From Mermis nigrescens (lineage: Eukaryota; Nematoda; Enoplea; Mermithida; Mermithidae), in contig JAVLUZ010000154.1 in NCBI GenBank assembly GCA_036768485.1, positions 1,689,308-1,753,307 of the forward strand: DNA of 64,000 nucleotides, read 5' to 3'. Below, piece by piece: positions 11,878 through 22,743 of this stretch (the first letter of the stretch is position 1; each line of letters opens with the position of its first letter). The notes under the pieces were generated by a model. The model was not told where the DNA came from. It was given only the letters and a program-made list of their open reading frames with translations, and did not search any database. A program made the position numbers and the translations under genes.

Positions 11878-12105
11878 TATAGTCGGTTTCATTTACCTTT
11901 GAGGTTTTTGAAAAAATTTAAAGCGACTACAAAAGTGCTTTAAACTAATAAAATTATCATGACATTCTACAGTATGTCGAGTAACATTGAGACGCAGGCC
12001 TGCGTTAAGCCGCATTACCGCAGCAAGAGTTTCAACGGCTTTTGTAGCCTAATTATTGTTGAAAAATTTCGAAGAAAACCGCAAAGTATAATGAAACAGA
12101 CTATA
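11878..12105. mobile_element. MITE with TATAGTCTGTTTCATT ends
   Basis: Terminal inverted repeats TATAGTCGGTTTCATTTACC and AATGAAACAGACTATA with a TA-type border suggest a Tc1/mariner-type MITE. The copies at 17456-17682 and 20148-20373 match it along their length, including a GCCGCATTAC segment and the inner palindromic AAACCGCTTTTGTAGCC. Nested in the hAT element at 11274. Confidence 0.75.
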
Positions 12106-12826
12106 AGCAGAGATTCTGTATTGGAAGCTGATATCATATGTAAGTAGGGATGAATCGGTGCGGTAAATAGTGGTCATACGCTTGAGCCCAGAGAAGGAAT
12201 CACACCCGAAAAAAGGGAGGATAGCGCTGGACAAAATACATTCGTTTTTCAAGCAGGTACCTACATAGGTATATATCTGGTTTTCATTTTGTTTGGAATC
12301 GTACCTACATAATAACTTCCGAAATTGGGAAAGGAGGTCCGGTCAATGCGCGGACATCAGGAGGCCGGGTGGTGTCAGCTTCACCTTTTTTCTGGAAGTG
12401 CCATAAAATGGCCAAAAAATGGACGAAATGGATAGATTTCGCTATGAAACATACATTTTTGAGCATTTTAAACTGACCATGCCGTAGGATTTCTTTAAAC
12501 CTTCAAAAATGGCCTATTTTTAGACATTTCCGAAATTCTGAAGTCAAACATCTCGAGAATCATCAGGAGATGGGCAAAAATAAAAGCAGTTTTTAGCGTC
12601 TCTCAGCGAGCTCTATAAAATACTGATGAAAAGTTTTAGAGAAATTAAACATTTTTCACTTTATTTTATATAATAATTTTTCGATGAGTCTATCGTTCAA
12701 ACTATATATGTATGTATATAACTGATTTCGCATCACTCAATGCATTAATGATTAAAAAAGGGGATAATTCCGATAATATTCGTAGCCTTGATTTCATTCA
12801 GGGCAGCAAGCTCTATCGATTCAAAC

Positions 12827-13049
12827 CATACATGTATCAGGGGTTATGGGGGATTCCCCACCCGAAATTGGTCGTCTCCCGATCCCCAAAAGCCAGAAAA
12901 GTTTTAACCTCCACCCGATTTTTAAAAAAAATTGAAATTTTTGGCCATTTTCAGGCGATTTTGGTCAAAAATTGAGGTAATTTACCCCCACCCCCTCCCT
13001 AAAAAATGGCTGGGAACCCCTCCCAAACTTTCGAGCCGTTACATGTCTG
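12827..13049. mobile_element. hAT-type MITE, family D
   Basis: Starts CATACATGTATCAGGGG and ends GAGCCGTTACATGTCTG, flanked by ATTCAAAC and ATTGAAAC (7/8 TSD). The body carries the family marks CCCCACCCGAAATTGG and GGCCATTTTCAGGCG. Related segments occur at 4948, 6333, 34300 and 34766. Nested in the 11274-14417 element. Confidence 0.75.
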
Positions 13050-13374
13050 ATTGAAACTGGACATAAATATGGCTGGCACACCTGGGCAATAGCCCATCCC
13101 AGCCCGTCCATGGAACGGGCTGACGCAAAAGCTGGACGGGCTGAAGGGACCGTTTATACGGGCTGCTTTTCAAAAAACGTGAGGAAATAGCGCAAAATCA
13201 AAGAAAATTGTCTTTTTTGACCCACATTCAACCCAAAATTAGGACCAACCAACCTTCGCGAGCCCGAAGTTGGACGGGCTGGAGCTTTGGCTCCCAAGTA
13301 TGATGGCTGTGATTTAGGTTGGTGGGGTCCTGAGCGGAGCACCAGGAAATTTTTGAATATTAGGTTTTATTACG

Positions 13375-13550
13375 TCAACATTTTTCAACGTTTCTCGTCG
13401 AGATCTATCTATTGGCATCAAAAAATCGCGAAAAAACAAAAAAAAATTTCAAAGCTTGAATTCTAAGGGTTATTGTTGGGTTTTTTCATTTTCATGTTGG
13501 GTATTTTGCCTTCTGAGGGTGCACCCCCCAACCTCCTACGCCCACATATG
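13375..13550 (+). mobile_element. Family A MITE, 5'-truncated
   Basis: Matches the 3' part of family A (CAACGTTTCTCGTCGAG, CTATTGGCATCAAAAAA) and ends CCTACGCCCACATATG. The left terminus is missing, so no TSD can be tested. Confidence 0.6.
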
Positions 13551-13673
13551 ATGCCGCCCACTTATGGCTTGCACTCCCTGCTGGCACGACCCTGCCCCTC
13601 TCTATCCAGCGAGCCCCGCGCTGGTTTATGAATTATTCAATGGCTAAATTGCTTTTCATGTTTCAGATGGATC

Positions 13674-13920
13674 GTAAACACTGTATTAACAATGATTTCA
13701 ATGTGCTCTTCTATTGGAAGGAAAGAAAGCAGCTTTTCCGCATTTACATACAATTGCCATATTGTTGCTTGCAGTACCAGCCACATTCGCATCGTGTGAA
13801 AGAGTCTTTAGTCGGGCGGCTTTTATACTTGATAAGAAGCGCCACAATTTTAGCAACAAACGTTTGGAAAGCGAAATTTTCTTGCACATGAATTCGGCAT
13901 TTGCGTATTCAAAAAGCTAA
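13674..13920 (+). pseudogene. hAT transposase, C-terminal dimerisation domain remnant
   Basis: An acceptor-like CATGTTTCAG precedes a short frame with FYWKERK. After a shift of frame the translation continues with the hAT dimerisation signature: VPATFASCERVFSRA, then a KKRH-N-S motif and LHMN close to the stop at 13918-13920. In this family the segment mediates transposase dimerisation. The frameshift lies around 13710-13740. The upstream catalytic part was not found and has probably been replaced by nested MITEs. It sits about 500 bases inside the right end of the element, as expected for that element's own transposase. Confidence 0.8.
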
Positions 13921-14417
13921 TCTTATGCCTACCTAATTTTTATGCTTTTTATTCTTTTTGTTGTCTACATAACAGTAAACAATGCATCTAATGTGTATGT
14001 GTGTGTCACTTAAATAAATTAGTAGATTTTGGCAACTTGACGTCAACATAGACAAAATAATGCATGTACTCAATAAACGGAACAAATTTAGATGGAAAAT
14101 GCCATAGAACGATTTAATTAATCGTTAACGAACAATAAATCATCCTCGTTAACGGGAACGGGAATAGAAAAGGTTTTGGAACGGCTTAATTTATCGTTAA
14201 CGGAACGATATGTAATCATCGTCAACGAGAACAAGGACGAAAATGTTTTAGGAACGCTATCAATCATCGTTAACGGAACGATATGCAGCTGTCATTAACG
14301 AAAATAGGAATGATATCAGTTGTGGAACAAATTCAACTATCGTTAACGGAACGATAATTGAGTATCCTTAACGGGAACGGGAACGATAATTGTTTTTGGA
14401 ACGTTTTGCCAACACTA

Positions 14418-14482
14418 GTCGAACGTGGCGGTGGTGGCGTTTTCTTTATAAGACGTGTGCATTGAATTTTCTTACCACTCAT
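14418..14482 (-). pseudogene. Unidentified reading frame, block 1 with start codon
   Basis: The minus-strand ATG at 14482-14480 is preceded by TTTTTAAAA. About 20 codons follow (MSGKKIQCTRLIKKTPPPP then RST) before the 11274-14417 hAT insertion, and the frame continues directly in block 2 beyond the TSD. The four blocks together (14482 down to 2885) would total roughly 430 codons, rich in Ser, Asn, Gln and Pro, with three or four nonsense codons and one frameshift. It could be a dead cellular gene or an ORF of a larger repeat. No homology was recognised. Confidence 0.5.
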
Positions 14483-16195
14483 TTTTAAAAAATGGAAACG
14501 TTCAAAAACGAAACGTTAGGTAAGAAAAAATCGGCTATCTCCAAATCCAAAAGAACTTTTCGATTCTGACCCCTTTAGAAAGAGGTTTTTCAAGTACGTA
14601 CCTAAGCTTATTAGATGCAAGCAGTACGAAAGAAAAAATTTGTGTGGCGAAAAACGTCGTTGAATCGGCGGCGTATATGAAAAATAGAAAATGTAAACAA
14701 CTACGCCACTTATACACAAATTTTTTGTCACAAACGCCTAACCTAAATGCGCACTGCCACAACGCGAACGACACAACAACAGAACAAACAAAATGTTACG
14801 TAGGTACATTTAGATGACAAAAATAATTATTTTTGGATAGAAAAAATGATTTTTTATGACTGACCGGCTCGGTTGCAGCTAACAACCTTTGGGACCTTCA
14901 GTGCAAGTTATAGAGGTCGTTTCGTGGGTCATGGCATGCTATTCGAACATCCCTATGTGAAGTAGCAAGCATCTCCGCCATTGGAAACGACATATAACGT
15001 ACCTACGGGGCTTACCTAAGTACCTGGCTACACTTAGCGCTAGTCAGGCTGCTAGGGCAAATCGCCGGACTCAACCACACGACCCTCAATGAACTTACGG
15101 CCTTCAACTCCTCGGACCTAGATTTGTCCGTACCTACGGAGATTTCGGCAGCTACGCCCTAAATACCTAACGCAGCAGTAATTGAGTAACTCCGGAATTT
15201 TTCCCTAGGTCAGTGACCTATTTTGGACCAAAATAATAATTAACGCGAAAAGATTTGTCAAATTGTTTTCGCGGGAGTATATCAATTGCGAAAACGATTT
15301 CTTTACTGGTTCCTAGGAGCACAATGAACAATGAAAACAACACAGAGCTCTAGGCCAGCCAGTCATCTTACATAAAAATTATGTGTAATAATTTTTATGA
15401 TTTTTAGTTCGAAAATTAGATGATTGAATTTTTAATAAAAGAAAATAATCTAAAATATTCACCTGATTTATCAAGGCTGTAAAATCTAGCAGGGCCACAC
15501 TAAAATGAATAAAACAAAAACGACGATTGAGAAAACACCAAAGCCAACTGTACAGCACGAAACACGACCAAACTAATGCATAATACAATGAATATTCTAG
15601 AAGACCAGAAAAATATGCTTATGACAGTGAATTTTGAGATAGGAGTGGCTTTAAAGTTTAACCAATAAAATTTAGATAGACGGCGTTTATGAACAATATT
15701 GATTTTTTCCGATCTCAACACATGCTTAAGCGGAATAGCGGTCATGTCGCCTATGTTTTGATATGATAAGAAAAAGGGATATTGATTGAATCCATATGAT
15801 AGCTCACGCTGCGCAACTCGAAGGACCAATCAGCGTGAAGTGGCTAAGTCGCCACCGCGCTTCTTATTGCCGTCGCGGTCTGATAGCGAAAATTCGCCTC
15901 TTTTCGGCTAGAACGCCGAACACTTTCCTTGGCGACTAATGGGCCAAATTCGAAGCGATAAAAAGCGTTCCGCTCGATATCACGGAACCCGTGTAGATAC
16001 AATATCTACAGGACAGGAGCAATTGTCTGGCAAGCTATTGTCTCGTGAGCGAGTAATTGTTGAGGGGCCATTGTTGGCGAGCAATTTTTTGTTAACTGGT
16101 ATAAACGCTAAAATGACCTTAAAACGACTAACACAATTTCTGGTCAATTTGAGCCACTTTTGAAAAATATTTGACTTAAGGGGAGCAACCCCAAC
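14483..16195. other. 1.7 kb without a recognised gene
   Basis: Several reading frames of 70-109 codons occur, but none shows a known motif or a consistent codon pattern. GGTACCTAC-like and CCTACGGAG motifs recur around 14990-15180, a possible decayed repeat. If the minus-strand frame starting at 14482 was once a gene, its promoter would lie here. Confidence 0.5.
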
Positions 16196-16425
16196 CATAC
16201 AGTGGGCAGCACCAAAATTCTGGGGGTGCAAGATTTTTAAAGGTCGAAAAATGACCTAAAAGTGGTGGCATGGCGAAAAAACCTAATTTTTCAACGTTTC
16301 TCATCGAGCCCTATCAATTGGCATCAAGAAATTGTGAAAAAAGAAAAAAATTTCAAAAAATTGAATTCTGGGGGGTGTTTTGGTTTTTCAGGAAGGGAGG
16401 TGCATACCCCCCACGCCCAGGTTTG
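16196..16425 (+). mobile_element. hAT-type MITE, family A
   Basis: Starts CATACAGTGGGCAGC and ends GCCCAGGTTTG, flanked by ACCCCAAC and CCTCCAAC (6/8). Contains GAATTCTGGGGGGTG and the AAAAGTGGTGGCATGGCGA core. Confidence 0.8.
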
Positions 16426-16634
16426 CCTCCAACCCCTCATGTATGTACATGTCTGGTGTGCACTACTGCGATAATTCAAAAATTAAGTACTATGTAAACC
16501 GATGGTGGAAATTCTTTAAAATTATTTTAACAGCGGTGGCTACAAAGCCGTCGTTTACAACACAATGTTATCATCACGCTGGTAGCATTAGAATTCAGAA
16601 ATCTCTATCAAACTTACGAAATTCTCCTGTTATC

Positions 16635-16846
16635 CATACAAGGTGGGCAGCAAGAAAATTCTGGGGTGCAAGATTTTTCAAAGGTCAAAAAGTAGCCTTA
16701 AAAATGGTGGTATGGCGAAAAAACACCATTTTGCGACGTTCTTCATTGGAGACTATCCATCGGCATCAAAAAATTCCTAAAATTGAATTCTGGAAGCGAA
16801 GGGTTTAGCTTCTAGGGGGAAGTGGTGCACCCCACGCCCATGTGTG
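16635..16846 (+). mobile_element. hAT-type MITE, family A
   Basis: Starts CATACAAGGTGGGCAGC and ends GCCCATGTGTG, flanked by CTGTTATC and CTCTTATC (7/8 TSD). Shorter than the norm because the A-rich middle is partly deleted. Confidence 0.85.
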
Positions 16847-17176
16847 CTCTTATCCAACTGTATATACAAACATTGGCTAATAAGCTAGCGATTTAGAGAC
16901 ATGCAACTTTTACTTTCTACTTTCCGGCTGTTTAACAAACATGCTCCATCGTTGAACTGATCCACATGTTATTCAAGGTAGATAGTAGTGTTGTAAAAGA
17001 TAAGGATTTTTTGCAAGATAAAAGATAAAGATAAAGTTGAAATTTTAAAATCTAAAAGATAAAGATAAAGATAAAGATAAAGATAAAAAATTAAGAAAGA
17101 TAAAGATAAAGATAATTTGCAAGATAAAGGAACCAAAAAGATAAAGATAAAGATAAAGTGTAAATATGGTCGCCTG

Positions 17177-17443
17177 CATACGTGGGCAGCAAGAAAATTC
17201 TGGGGGGGGGGTGTGCAAGATTTTTTGAAAGTCAAAAAATGGCCTTAAAAATGGTGGTATGGCGATAAAAATATTATTTTTTGACGTTCGTCATCAAGCA
17301 CTATCCATTGGCATCAAAAAATTGCGAAAAAAACGAAAAAATTTTCAAAAATTGAATTCTGGGGGTTATATTGATTTCTGGAGGGGGGGGTATTTTGGTT
17401 CCCGAGGGGGCTGCGTACCCCCTAACCCCCTCGCCCAGGTGTG
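17177..17443 (+). mobile_element. hAT-type MITE, family A
   Basis: Starts CATACGTGGGCAGC and ends GCCCAGGTGTG, flanked by GTCGCCTG and GTCGCATG (7/8 TSD). Its duplicate is at 19873-20135. Confidence 0.85.
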
Positions 17444-17455
17444 GTCGCATGGACC

Positions 17456-17682
17456 TATAGTCTGGTTCATTTAACTTTGAGGTTTTTGAAAAGTTTGAAG
17501 CGGTCACAAAAGTGTTTCAAACTAATACAATAAATATGATATATACAGTACGTTGAGTCATATAGAGACATATGCTTGTTTTGAGCCGCATTACTGCATC
17601 AAAAGTTTAAACCGCTTTTGTAGCCTGATTCTTGTGGAAAACTTCAGAAGAAAACCGCAAAGTTAAATGAAACAGACTATAG
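17456..17682. mobile_element. TA-target MITE with TATAGTCTG ends
   Basis: Ends TATAGTCTGGTTCATTTAAC and TTAAATGAAACAGACTATA are near-perfect inverses. Duplicate at 20148-20373. Likely a Tc1/mariner-type non-autonomous element. Confidence 0.8.
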
Positions 17683-17855
17683 GAGAATGTTGTGTGTGAA
17701 GTGCAATAAACCAGAGTGGGTGATGCAAAGCAGCCAACTGAATGCCTAGCTTTCACACCTGAGGTCAAAGAGGTAATAGGCATGAAACACACATAAATGT
17801 AGGTTTAGGGGTTTACCCACGGTATCTAACTGACCCACATAATACTACTACTGGC

Positions 17856-18023
17856 CAGGCACGTAACTGGCTGTCCTATTTTGGTGGGGAACCAACACCA
17901 ATTTTAGGGGGACTAAGCCCAAAATGGCCAAAAATAGCACAAAATAACGTTTGAAAAGTCCTATCTACTGAATTTTGGGGGGTCCGACCGGAATCTTCCA
18001 TTCCCCCCAGAGCTATGTGCCTG
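17856..18023. mobile_element. hAT-type MITE, family E (CAGGCACGTA)
   Basis: Starts CAGGCACGTAACTGG and ends AGCTATGTGCCTG, flanked by CTACTGGC and CTACTCGC (7/8). The duplicate is at about 20549-20716. The best-preserved member is at 23638. Confidence 0.85.
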
Positions 18024-18414
18024 CTACTCGCTGACAGCAAGTTATTTCTTTCTTTTCACAAGCATCGAAACGAAAACGGAAACGATGGGTAAAATCCGGA
18101 AACGGAAACGATGTGTAAAAGCCGGAAACGGAGACGGAAACGATCCAAAGCACCGAAACCGGGGTTTCCCAAATGGGGCTCATCAGGATGAACATCCTAA
18201 ACCCCGTTTCCGGCTGAATTTCTCCCACTTAAGGGGGATTTAGGGGCTCGGAAACTGGGTACCCCATTATTCATATGAGAAGCTGACCCCGGTTCCGTTG
18301 AAAGTTTCTCCGACCTGGGGGTAGTCCAAAGTGCCGTAACCGGGGTTCCTAAAGTAGGGCACGTCAGGGTCGAAATACCCAACCCCGTTTCCAGCAAAAT
18401 TTTACGCATGGAAG

Positions 18415-18860
18415 CATCGTTTTTTGTATTCGGCAAAGATTTTTCTCGATGTACAAAAACTTTTCGGGACCGTCTTTGTATATGTACAACGATTTTTAGG
18501 AAGTCAAAAATTGCAAAAAAGGTCTAAAATTCGAAAAATTTTCGGCGCTTCGCGCCTAAATGAGTAATTGTGAGTTCTATATATCTTTATAATTGCAGAA
18601 ATTGCATTTCAAAAGTAAAAATGTCAAATTTTTTGGCGCTTCGCGCCGTTTTAAGATTATTCTTGGTGATTTTTGCCTTTAGAGACCCAGAAATTAGCTG
18701 AAATACACTACCAAAAAGTCGAACAGCTCTGTTTATACAACAGTAAAATTGCTACTGTACCATATTTTAGTACACAAAAATTTGCATGTACGAAATGTAC
18801 AAAGACTTTTGGGGACCATCTTTATATATGTACAAACAAACCTCGTACAAAAAAACGCTG
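18415..18860. mobile_element. hAT-type element, family G
   Basis: Starts CATCGTTTTTTGTATTCGG and ends GTACAAAAAAACGCTG, flanked by CATGGAAG and CATGGAAT (7/8 TSD). Contains two GGCGCTTCGCGCC hairpins and GTACAAAGACTTTTGGGG. It is inserted in one of the 190-bp units. Confidence 0.8.
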
Positions 18861-19199
18861 CATGGAATGGAGGTTTAGGGGCTCGGAAACAGGGTACCCC
18901 ATTATTCACATATGTAGCTGACACCCCAGCTCCATCGGGGGTTTCTCCGCTCTGGGGGCAGTCCAAAGTGCCTGAACCGGGGTTCCGTAAGTAGGGCTCA
19001 CCGGGTTAACACCCCCAACCCCGTTTCGGCAAAATTTTACTCATAGAATAGGGGTTTAGGGACTAGGAAATTTAGTAGCTCATTATTAATACATTTAGCT
19101 GACCCCTGTTCCGTCAGGGGTTTCTCCGCTCTGAGGGTAGTCCAAAGTGGCGGAACCGGGTTACCCTAAGTAGGACCAATCAGGGTGAACACCCGCAAC

Positions 19200-19457
19200 C
19201 GTAGGTGGGCAGCACCAAAATTCTGGGGGGGGGAATTTTCAAATGTCAAAAAATGGTCTTAAAAGTGGTCGTATGGCGAGAAAACACTATTTTTCGACGT
19301 TTCTCATCGAGCACTATCCAATGGCATCAAAAAATCGCTGAAAAAGCAAAAAAAATTTCAAAATTTGAATTCTGGGGGGGGTATTTTGATTTTTGGGGGG
19401 TGGGGGTATTTCAACTTCTGGGGGAGTGCATACCCCAAACCCCCACGCCCATGTGTG
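19200..19457 (+). mobile_element. hAT-type MITE, family A
   Basis: Starts CGTAGGTGGGCAGCACC and ends GCCCATGTGTG, flanked by CCCGCAAC and CCTGCAAC (7/8). Inserted between two 190-bp units. Confidence 0.82.
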
Positions 19458-19687
19458 CCTGCAACCCCGTTTCCGGCAAAATTTTACTCATGGAAGGGGG
19501 TTTAGGGGCGCGTAAAAGGAGTACCTCATTATTCATATATGTGCTTTTAGTCGTGGTTTTCTTCGGACCTAGGGTGGTCCAAAGTGGCGAAACCGGGGTT
19601 CCCCAAGTAGGACTCATTAATGTAAACACCCTAACCCCGTTTCCGGCTACTGAAGGAGGGTTTAGGGGCTCGGAAATGGGGTACCAC

Positions 19688-21836
19688 TAGTGTTGTAAAA
19701 GATAAGGATTTTTTGCAAGATATAGGATGAAGATAAAGTTGAAATTTCAAAATCTAAAAGATAAATATAAAGATAAAGATAAAAAATTAAGAAAGATAAA
19801 GATAAAGATAACTTGCAAGATAAAGGAACCAAAAAGATAAAGATAAAGATAAAGTGTAAATATGGTGGCCTGCATACTTGGCAGCAAGAAAATTCTGGGG
19901 GGGTGTGCAAGATTTTTTGAAAGTCAAAAAATGGCCTTAAAAATGGTGGCATGGCGATAAAAATATCATTTTTTGACGTTCGTCATCAAGCACTATCCAT
20001 TGGCATCAAAAAATTGCGAAAAAAACGAAAAAATTTACAAAAATTGAATTCTGGGGGTTATATTGATTTCTGGAGGGGGGGGTATTTTGGTTTCCGAGGG
20101 GGCTGCATACCCCCTAGCCCCCTCGCCCAGGTGTGGTCGCATGGACCTATAGTCTGGTTCATTTAACTTTGAGGTTTTTGAAAAGTTTGAAGCGGTCACA
20201 AAAGTGTTTCAAACTAATACAATAAATATGATATATACAGTACGTTGAGTCATATAGAGACATATGCTTGTTTTGAGCCGCATTACTGCATCAAAAGTTT
20301 AAACCGCTTTTGTAGCCTGATTCTTGTGGAAAACTTCAGAAGAAAACCGCAAAGTTAAATGAAACAGACTATAGGAGAATGTTGTATGTGAAGTGCAATA
20401 AACCAGAGTGGGTGATGCAAAGCAGCCAACTGAATGCCTAGCTTTCACACCTGAGGTCAAAGAGGTAATAGGCATGAAGCACACATAAATGTAGGTTTAG
20501 GGTTTTACCCACGGTATCTAACTGACCCACGTAATACTACTACTGGCCAGGCACGTAACTGGCTGTCCTATTTTGGTGGGGAACCAACACCAATTTTGGG
20601 GGGACTAAGCCCAAAATGGCCAAAAATAGCGCAAAATAACGTTTAAAAAGTCCTATCTACTGAATTTTGGGGGTCCGGCCGGACCCTTCCATTCCCCCCA
20701 GAGCTATGTGCCTGCTACTCGCTGACAGCAAGTCATTTCTTTCTTTTCACAAGCATTGAAACGACAACGGAAACGATGGGTAAATCCGGAAACGGAAACG
20801 ATGTGTAAAAGCCGGAAACGGAGACGGAAACGATCCAAAGCACCGGAACCGGGGTTTCCCAAGTAGGGCCCATCAGGATGAACACCCCAAACCCCGTTTC
20901 CGGCTAAATTTTTCCCACTTAAGGGGGATTTAGGGGCTCGGAAACTGGGTACCCCATTATTCATATGAGAAGCTAAACCCGGTTCCGCTGAAAGTTTCTC
21001 CGACCTGGGGTAGTCCAAAGTGCCGTAACCGGGGTTCCAAAAGAAGGGCACGTCAGGGTCGAAACCCCCAACCCCGTTTCCAGCAAAATCTTACGCATGG
21101 CAGCAGCATTTTTTTGTATTCGGTAAAGATTTTTCCCGATGTACAAAAACTTTTCGGGACTGTCTTTGTGCATGTACAACGAATTTTGGGTAGTCAAAAA
21201 TTGCAAAAAAAGGTCTAAAATTCGAAAAAATTTTAGGCGCTTCGCGCCGAAATGAGTAATTGTGTGTTCTATATAGCTTTATAATTACAGAAATTGCATT
21301 TCAAAAGGAAAAATGTCAAATTTTTCGGCGCTTCGCGTTGCTTCACCGATTGAATTATGGGGTACCCCGTTTCCCCTTCAGTGGGTGAAATTTTGCCGGA
21401 AACGGGATTGGGTGTGTTGACCCTGATGGGCCCTACTTGGGGAACCCCGTTTCCGGCTTTTGGATTACCCTCAGAGCGGAGAAACCCCTAACGGAACTGT
21501 GTGCAAAATACTTTAGCTACGTTTCCGTATTTTGCCCATCGTTTCTGTTTCCATTTCCGTTTCCGGATTTCACCCACACCCTCGATATACAGGCATTAGT
21601 TTAAGCCGCACTTCGTAGGGTTTTAACAATCGTTTTCTTTTCTTTCCTTGTATTACAGTAAAACTTGAATCCGTCTAAATGTTTTCAACCTGCATTTTGG
21701 ATTACGTGCTAACTTATGTACATACTTTCTTTTTTAGCAAGATAAATTCCTATCAAAAAGATAAAGATAGCCTGTAATTTTCCTAAAAGATAAAGATAAG
21801 GATAAAATAAAGAAATCGTCATCTTTTACAACACTA
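19688..21836. mobile_element. Inner hAT-like copy sharing the right end of the 16986-21836 element
   Basis: Begins with the same TAGTGTTGTAAAAGATAAGG as the outer element and shares its right terminus. The left flank is GGGTACCAC, which does not match the GTAGATAG TSD, so this left end did not create the insertion. It is best read as an internal duplication. It contains the duplicated family A copy (19873-20135), the TATAGTC MITE (20148-20373) and a truncated family G element from about 21104. Confidence 0.7.
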
Positions 21837-21844
21837 GTAGATAG

Positions 21845-22438
21845 ATACCATACCTAGCCTGTTTCATAACAGTTGGGCATAAATTCCGAGAATTTTTATC
21901 CATAGTAAGCCGACAGATTATGTTACGTGGATTAGCGTTGTACCTATCCATTTTGAGGTCATTTTAATTCAAAGCCATGGTGTGCATCTATGGTAACTAA
22001 TAACACACTGAGATACTAATCGTGTTTGTATTTCATATCATTTCCAACATTATTAAAAACTGCGCAAAATAGCCGATTCATACAGATCCGATTGATTTTT
22101 TTTGCAAATAAACCACCCGATCGATTTTAAAAATTTTGTTCGACAAAAAATTTGGCACTGCAACTATTTTTCTGAAAATTAAATTCTTTGTTCATGTATA
22201 CTTGCCGATTAGAAGAAAAGGGCAGCCTGTTTCACGAACTCTCGAGCACGGAAAGCAATCTTCAGAAAGGACAAAAATGACTATAGGGAGAAACTTACAG
22301 GAACAGAGAAGTTTTCATTACAACCCATCAATTCAAACATTTTCTATAAGTAATTCATATGAACTTGGAAATTCTCAGTTCGCAAATCGTTTGGCCAATA
22401 TTCATAAGACAACAATATGCGTAACGTCTGGACGTTCA
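21845..22438. other. Sequence between the hAT element and the RpL11 3' end
   Basis: No gene recognised. A plus-strand frame of 113 codons at 22136-22477 has no family signature, and its end overlaps the likely RpL11 3' untranslated region on the other strand. It is probably chance. Confidence 0.5.
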
Positions 22439-22444
22439 TTTATT
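22439..22444 (-). terminator. RpL11: Candidate polyadenylation signal of RpL11
   Basis: AATAAA on the minus strand, about 57 bases beyond the RpL11 stop codon. The position suits a ribosomal protein mRNA with a short 3' untranslated region. Confidence 0.6.
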
Positions 22445-22500
22445 CAACAAGGTCAGCATAGAAATAAACAGAAGTGACGTAACAACAAATATTAATAGCC

Positions 22501-22536
22501 TTATTTCTTCTTCGATGGCAATATTATACCGTCGTA
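22501..22536 (-). CDS. RpL11: Ribosomal protein L11 (uL5), last coding exon
   Basis: A 36-nt coding exon after the acceptor CGTTTTTTCAG. It encodes YDGIILPSKKK and a TAA stop. YDGI(I/V)L is the conserved C-terminal motif of eukaryotic uL5, and it directly continues the FQKK that ends the preceding exon (29459-29701) in phase. The intron between them is about 6.9 kb and contains the Harbinger nest and Helitron-like copy B. The exon is short enough to be missed by gene finders. Confidence 0.9.
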   Translation of the reverse strand, partial: YDGIILPSKKK

Positions 22537-22743
22537 CTGAAAAAACGAAAGATGACGTAATCAGACAAGCATGGAACGTAGACAATCAAATAATAAAGGA
22601 TTAGGACTTGGAGTTTTCTATCTCAAATAAATATAAAAATACAAAAAGGGCCGGACGCTGGCATTTTGCTTTCAGCGGAAAAAAATATGCGCGGCTGGCT
22701 TTCAGCGGAAGTCTGAAAAACTATGGCTGGAACACTGCAAAAC

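Larger units (their letters stand above)
11274..14417 (+). mobile_element. 3144-bp hAT element with AACGGGAACG arrays, perfect TSD
   Basis: The ends are TAGTGTTGGCAAAACGTT and its exact inverse, AACGTTTTGCCAACACTA. The 8-bp TSD GTCGAACG is perfect at 11266-11273 and 14418-14425. Both ends carry about 300 bases of degenerate repeats of AACGGGAACG and CGTTAACGGAACG (about 11290-11610 and 14098-14410). A hAT transposase C-terminal relic lies near the right end (about 13674-13920). Three smaller elements are nested inside. The TAGNG start and 8-bp TSD are classic hAT features. It interrupts the unidentified minus-strand frame close to its ATG. Confidence 0.93.
16986..18643 (+). repeat. Segment duplicated at 19688-21336
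   Basis: This segment and 19688-21336 align at an offset of about 2.70 kb with only scattered differences, including the same nested family A, TATAGTC and family E elements at matching positions and with the same TSDs. Similarity stops after TTTTGGCGCTTCGCG. The copying therefore happened after those MITEs had inserted. Confidence 0.88.
18120..21500. repeat. Dispersed units of about 190 bp with ACCCCGTTTCCGGC
   Basis: Units run from ACCCCGTTTCCGGC through GTTTAGGGGCTCGGAAAC, GGTACCCCATTATTCA and TTTCTCCG to GTCCAAAGTGC and GGGGTTCC. Copies lie at about 18120-18400, 18865-19030, 19040-19200, 19455-19690 and 20820-21090, with an inverted copy at about 21345-21500. They fill the interior of the 16986-21836 element between inserted MITEs. 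Non-coding. Confidence 0.8.
16986..21836. mobile_element. 4851-bp hAT-like composite element with AAAGAT arrays, perfect TSD
   Basis: The ends are TAGTGTTGTAAAAGATAAGG and its inverse, ATCTTTTACAACACTA, flanked by a perfect 8-bp TSD, GTAGATAG (16978-16985 and 21837-21844). AAAGATAAAGATAAAG arrays lie next to both ends (about 17010-17160 and 21755-21815). A second left end with its own array occurs at 19688, so 19688-21836 by itself also looks like a complete element. The interior holds a duplication, roughly 190-bp units with ACCCCGTTTCCGGC, and MITEs of families A, E and G. No transposase was seen. Confidence 0.88.

Noticed and set aside
2885..14482. Assigning the interrupted frame to a retroelement gag or a named gene
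   Set aside because: No zinc knuckle, protease, reverse transcriptase or other diagnostic motif could be seen, so no identity is claimed.
22136..22477. 113-codon plus-strand frame
   Set aside because: No recognisable domain, and its end overlaps the likely RpL11 3' untranslated region on the opposite strand.
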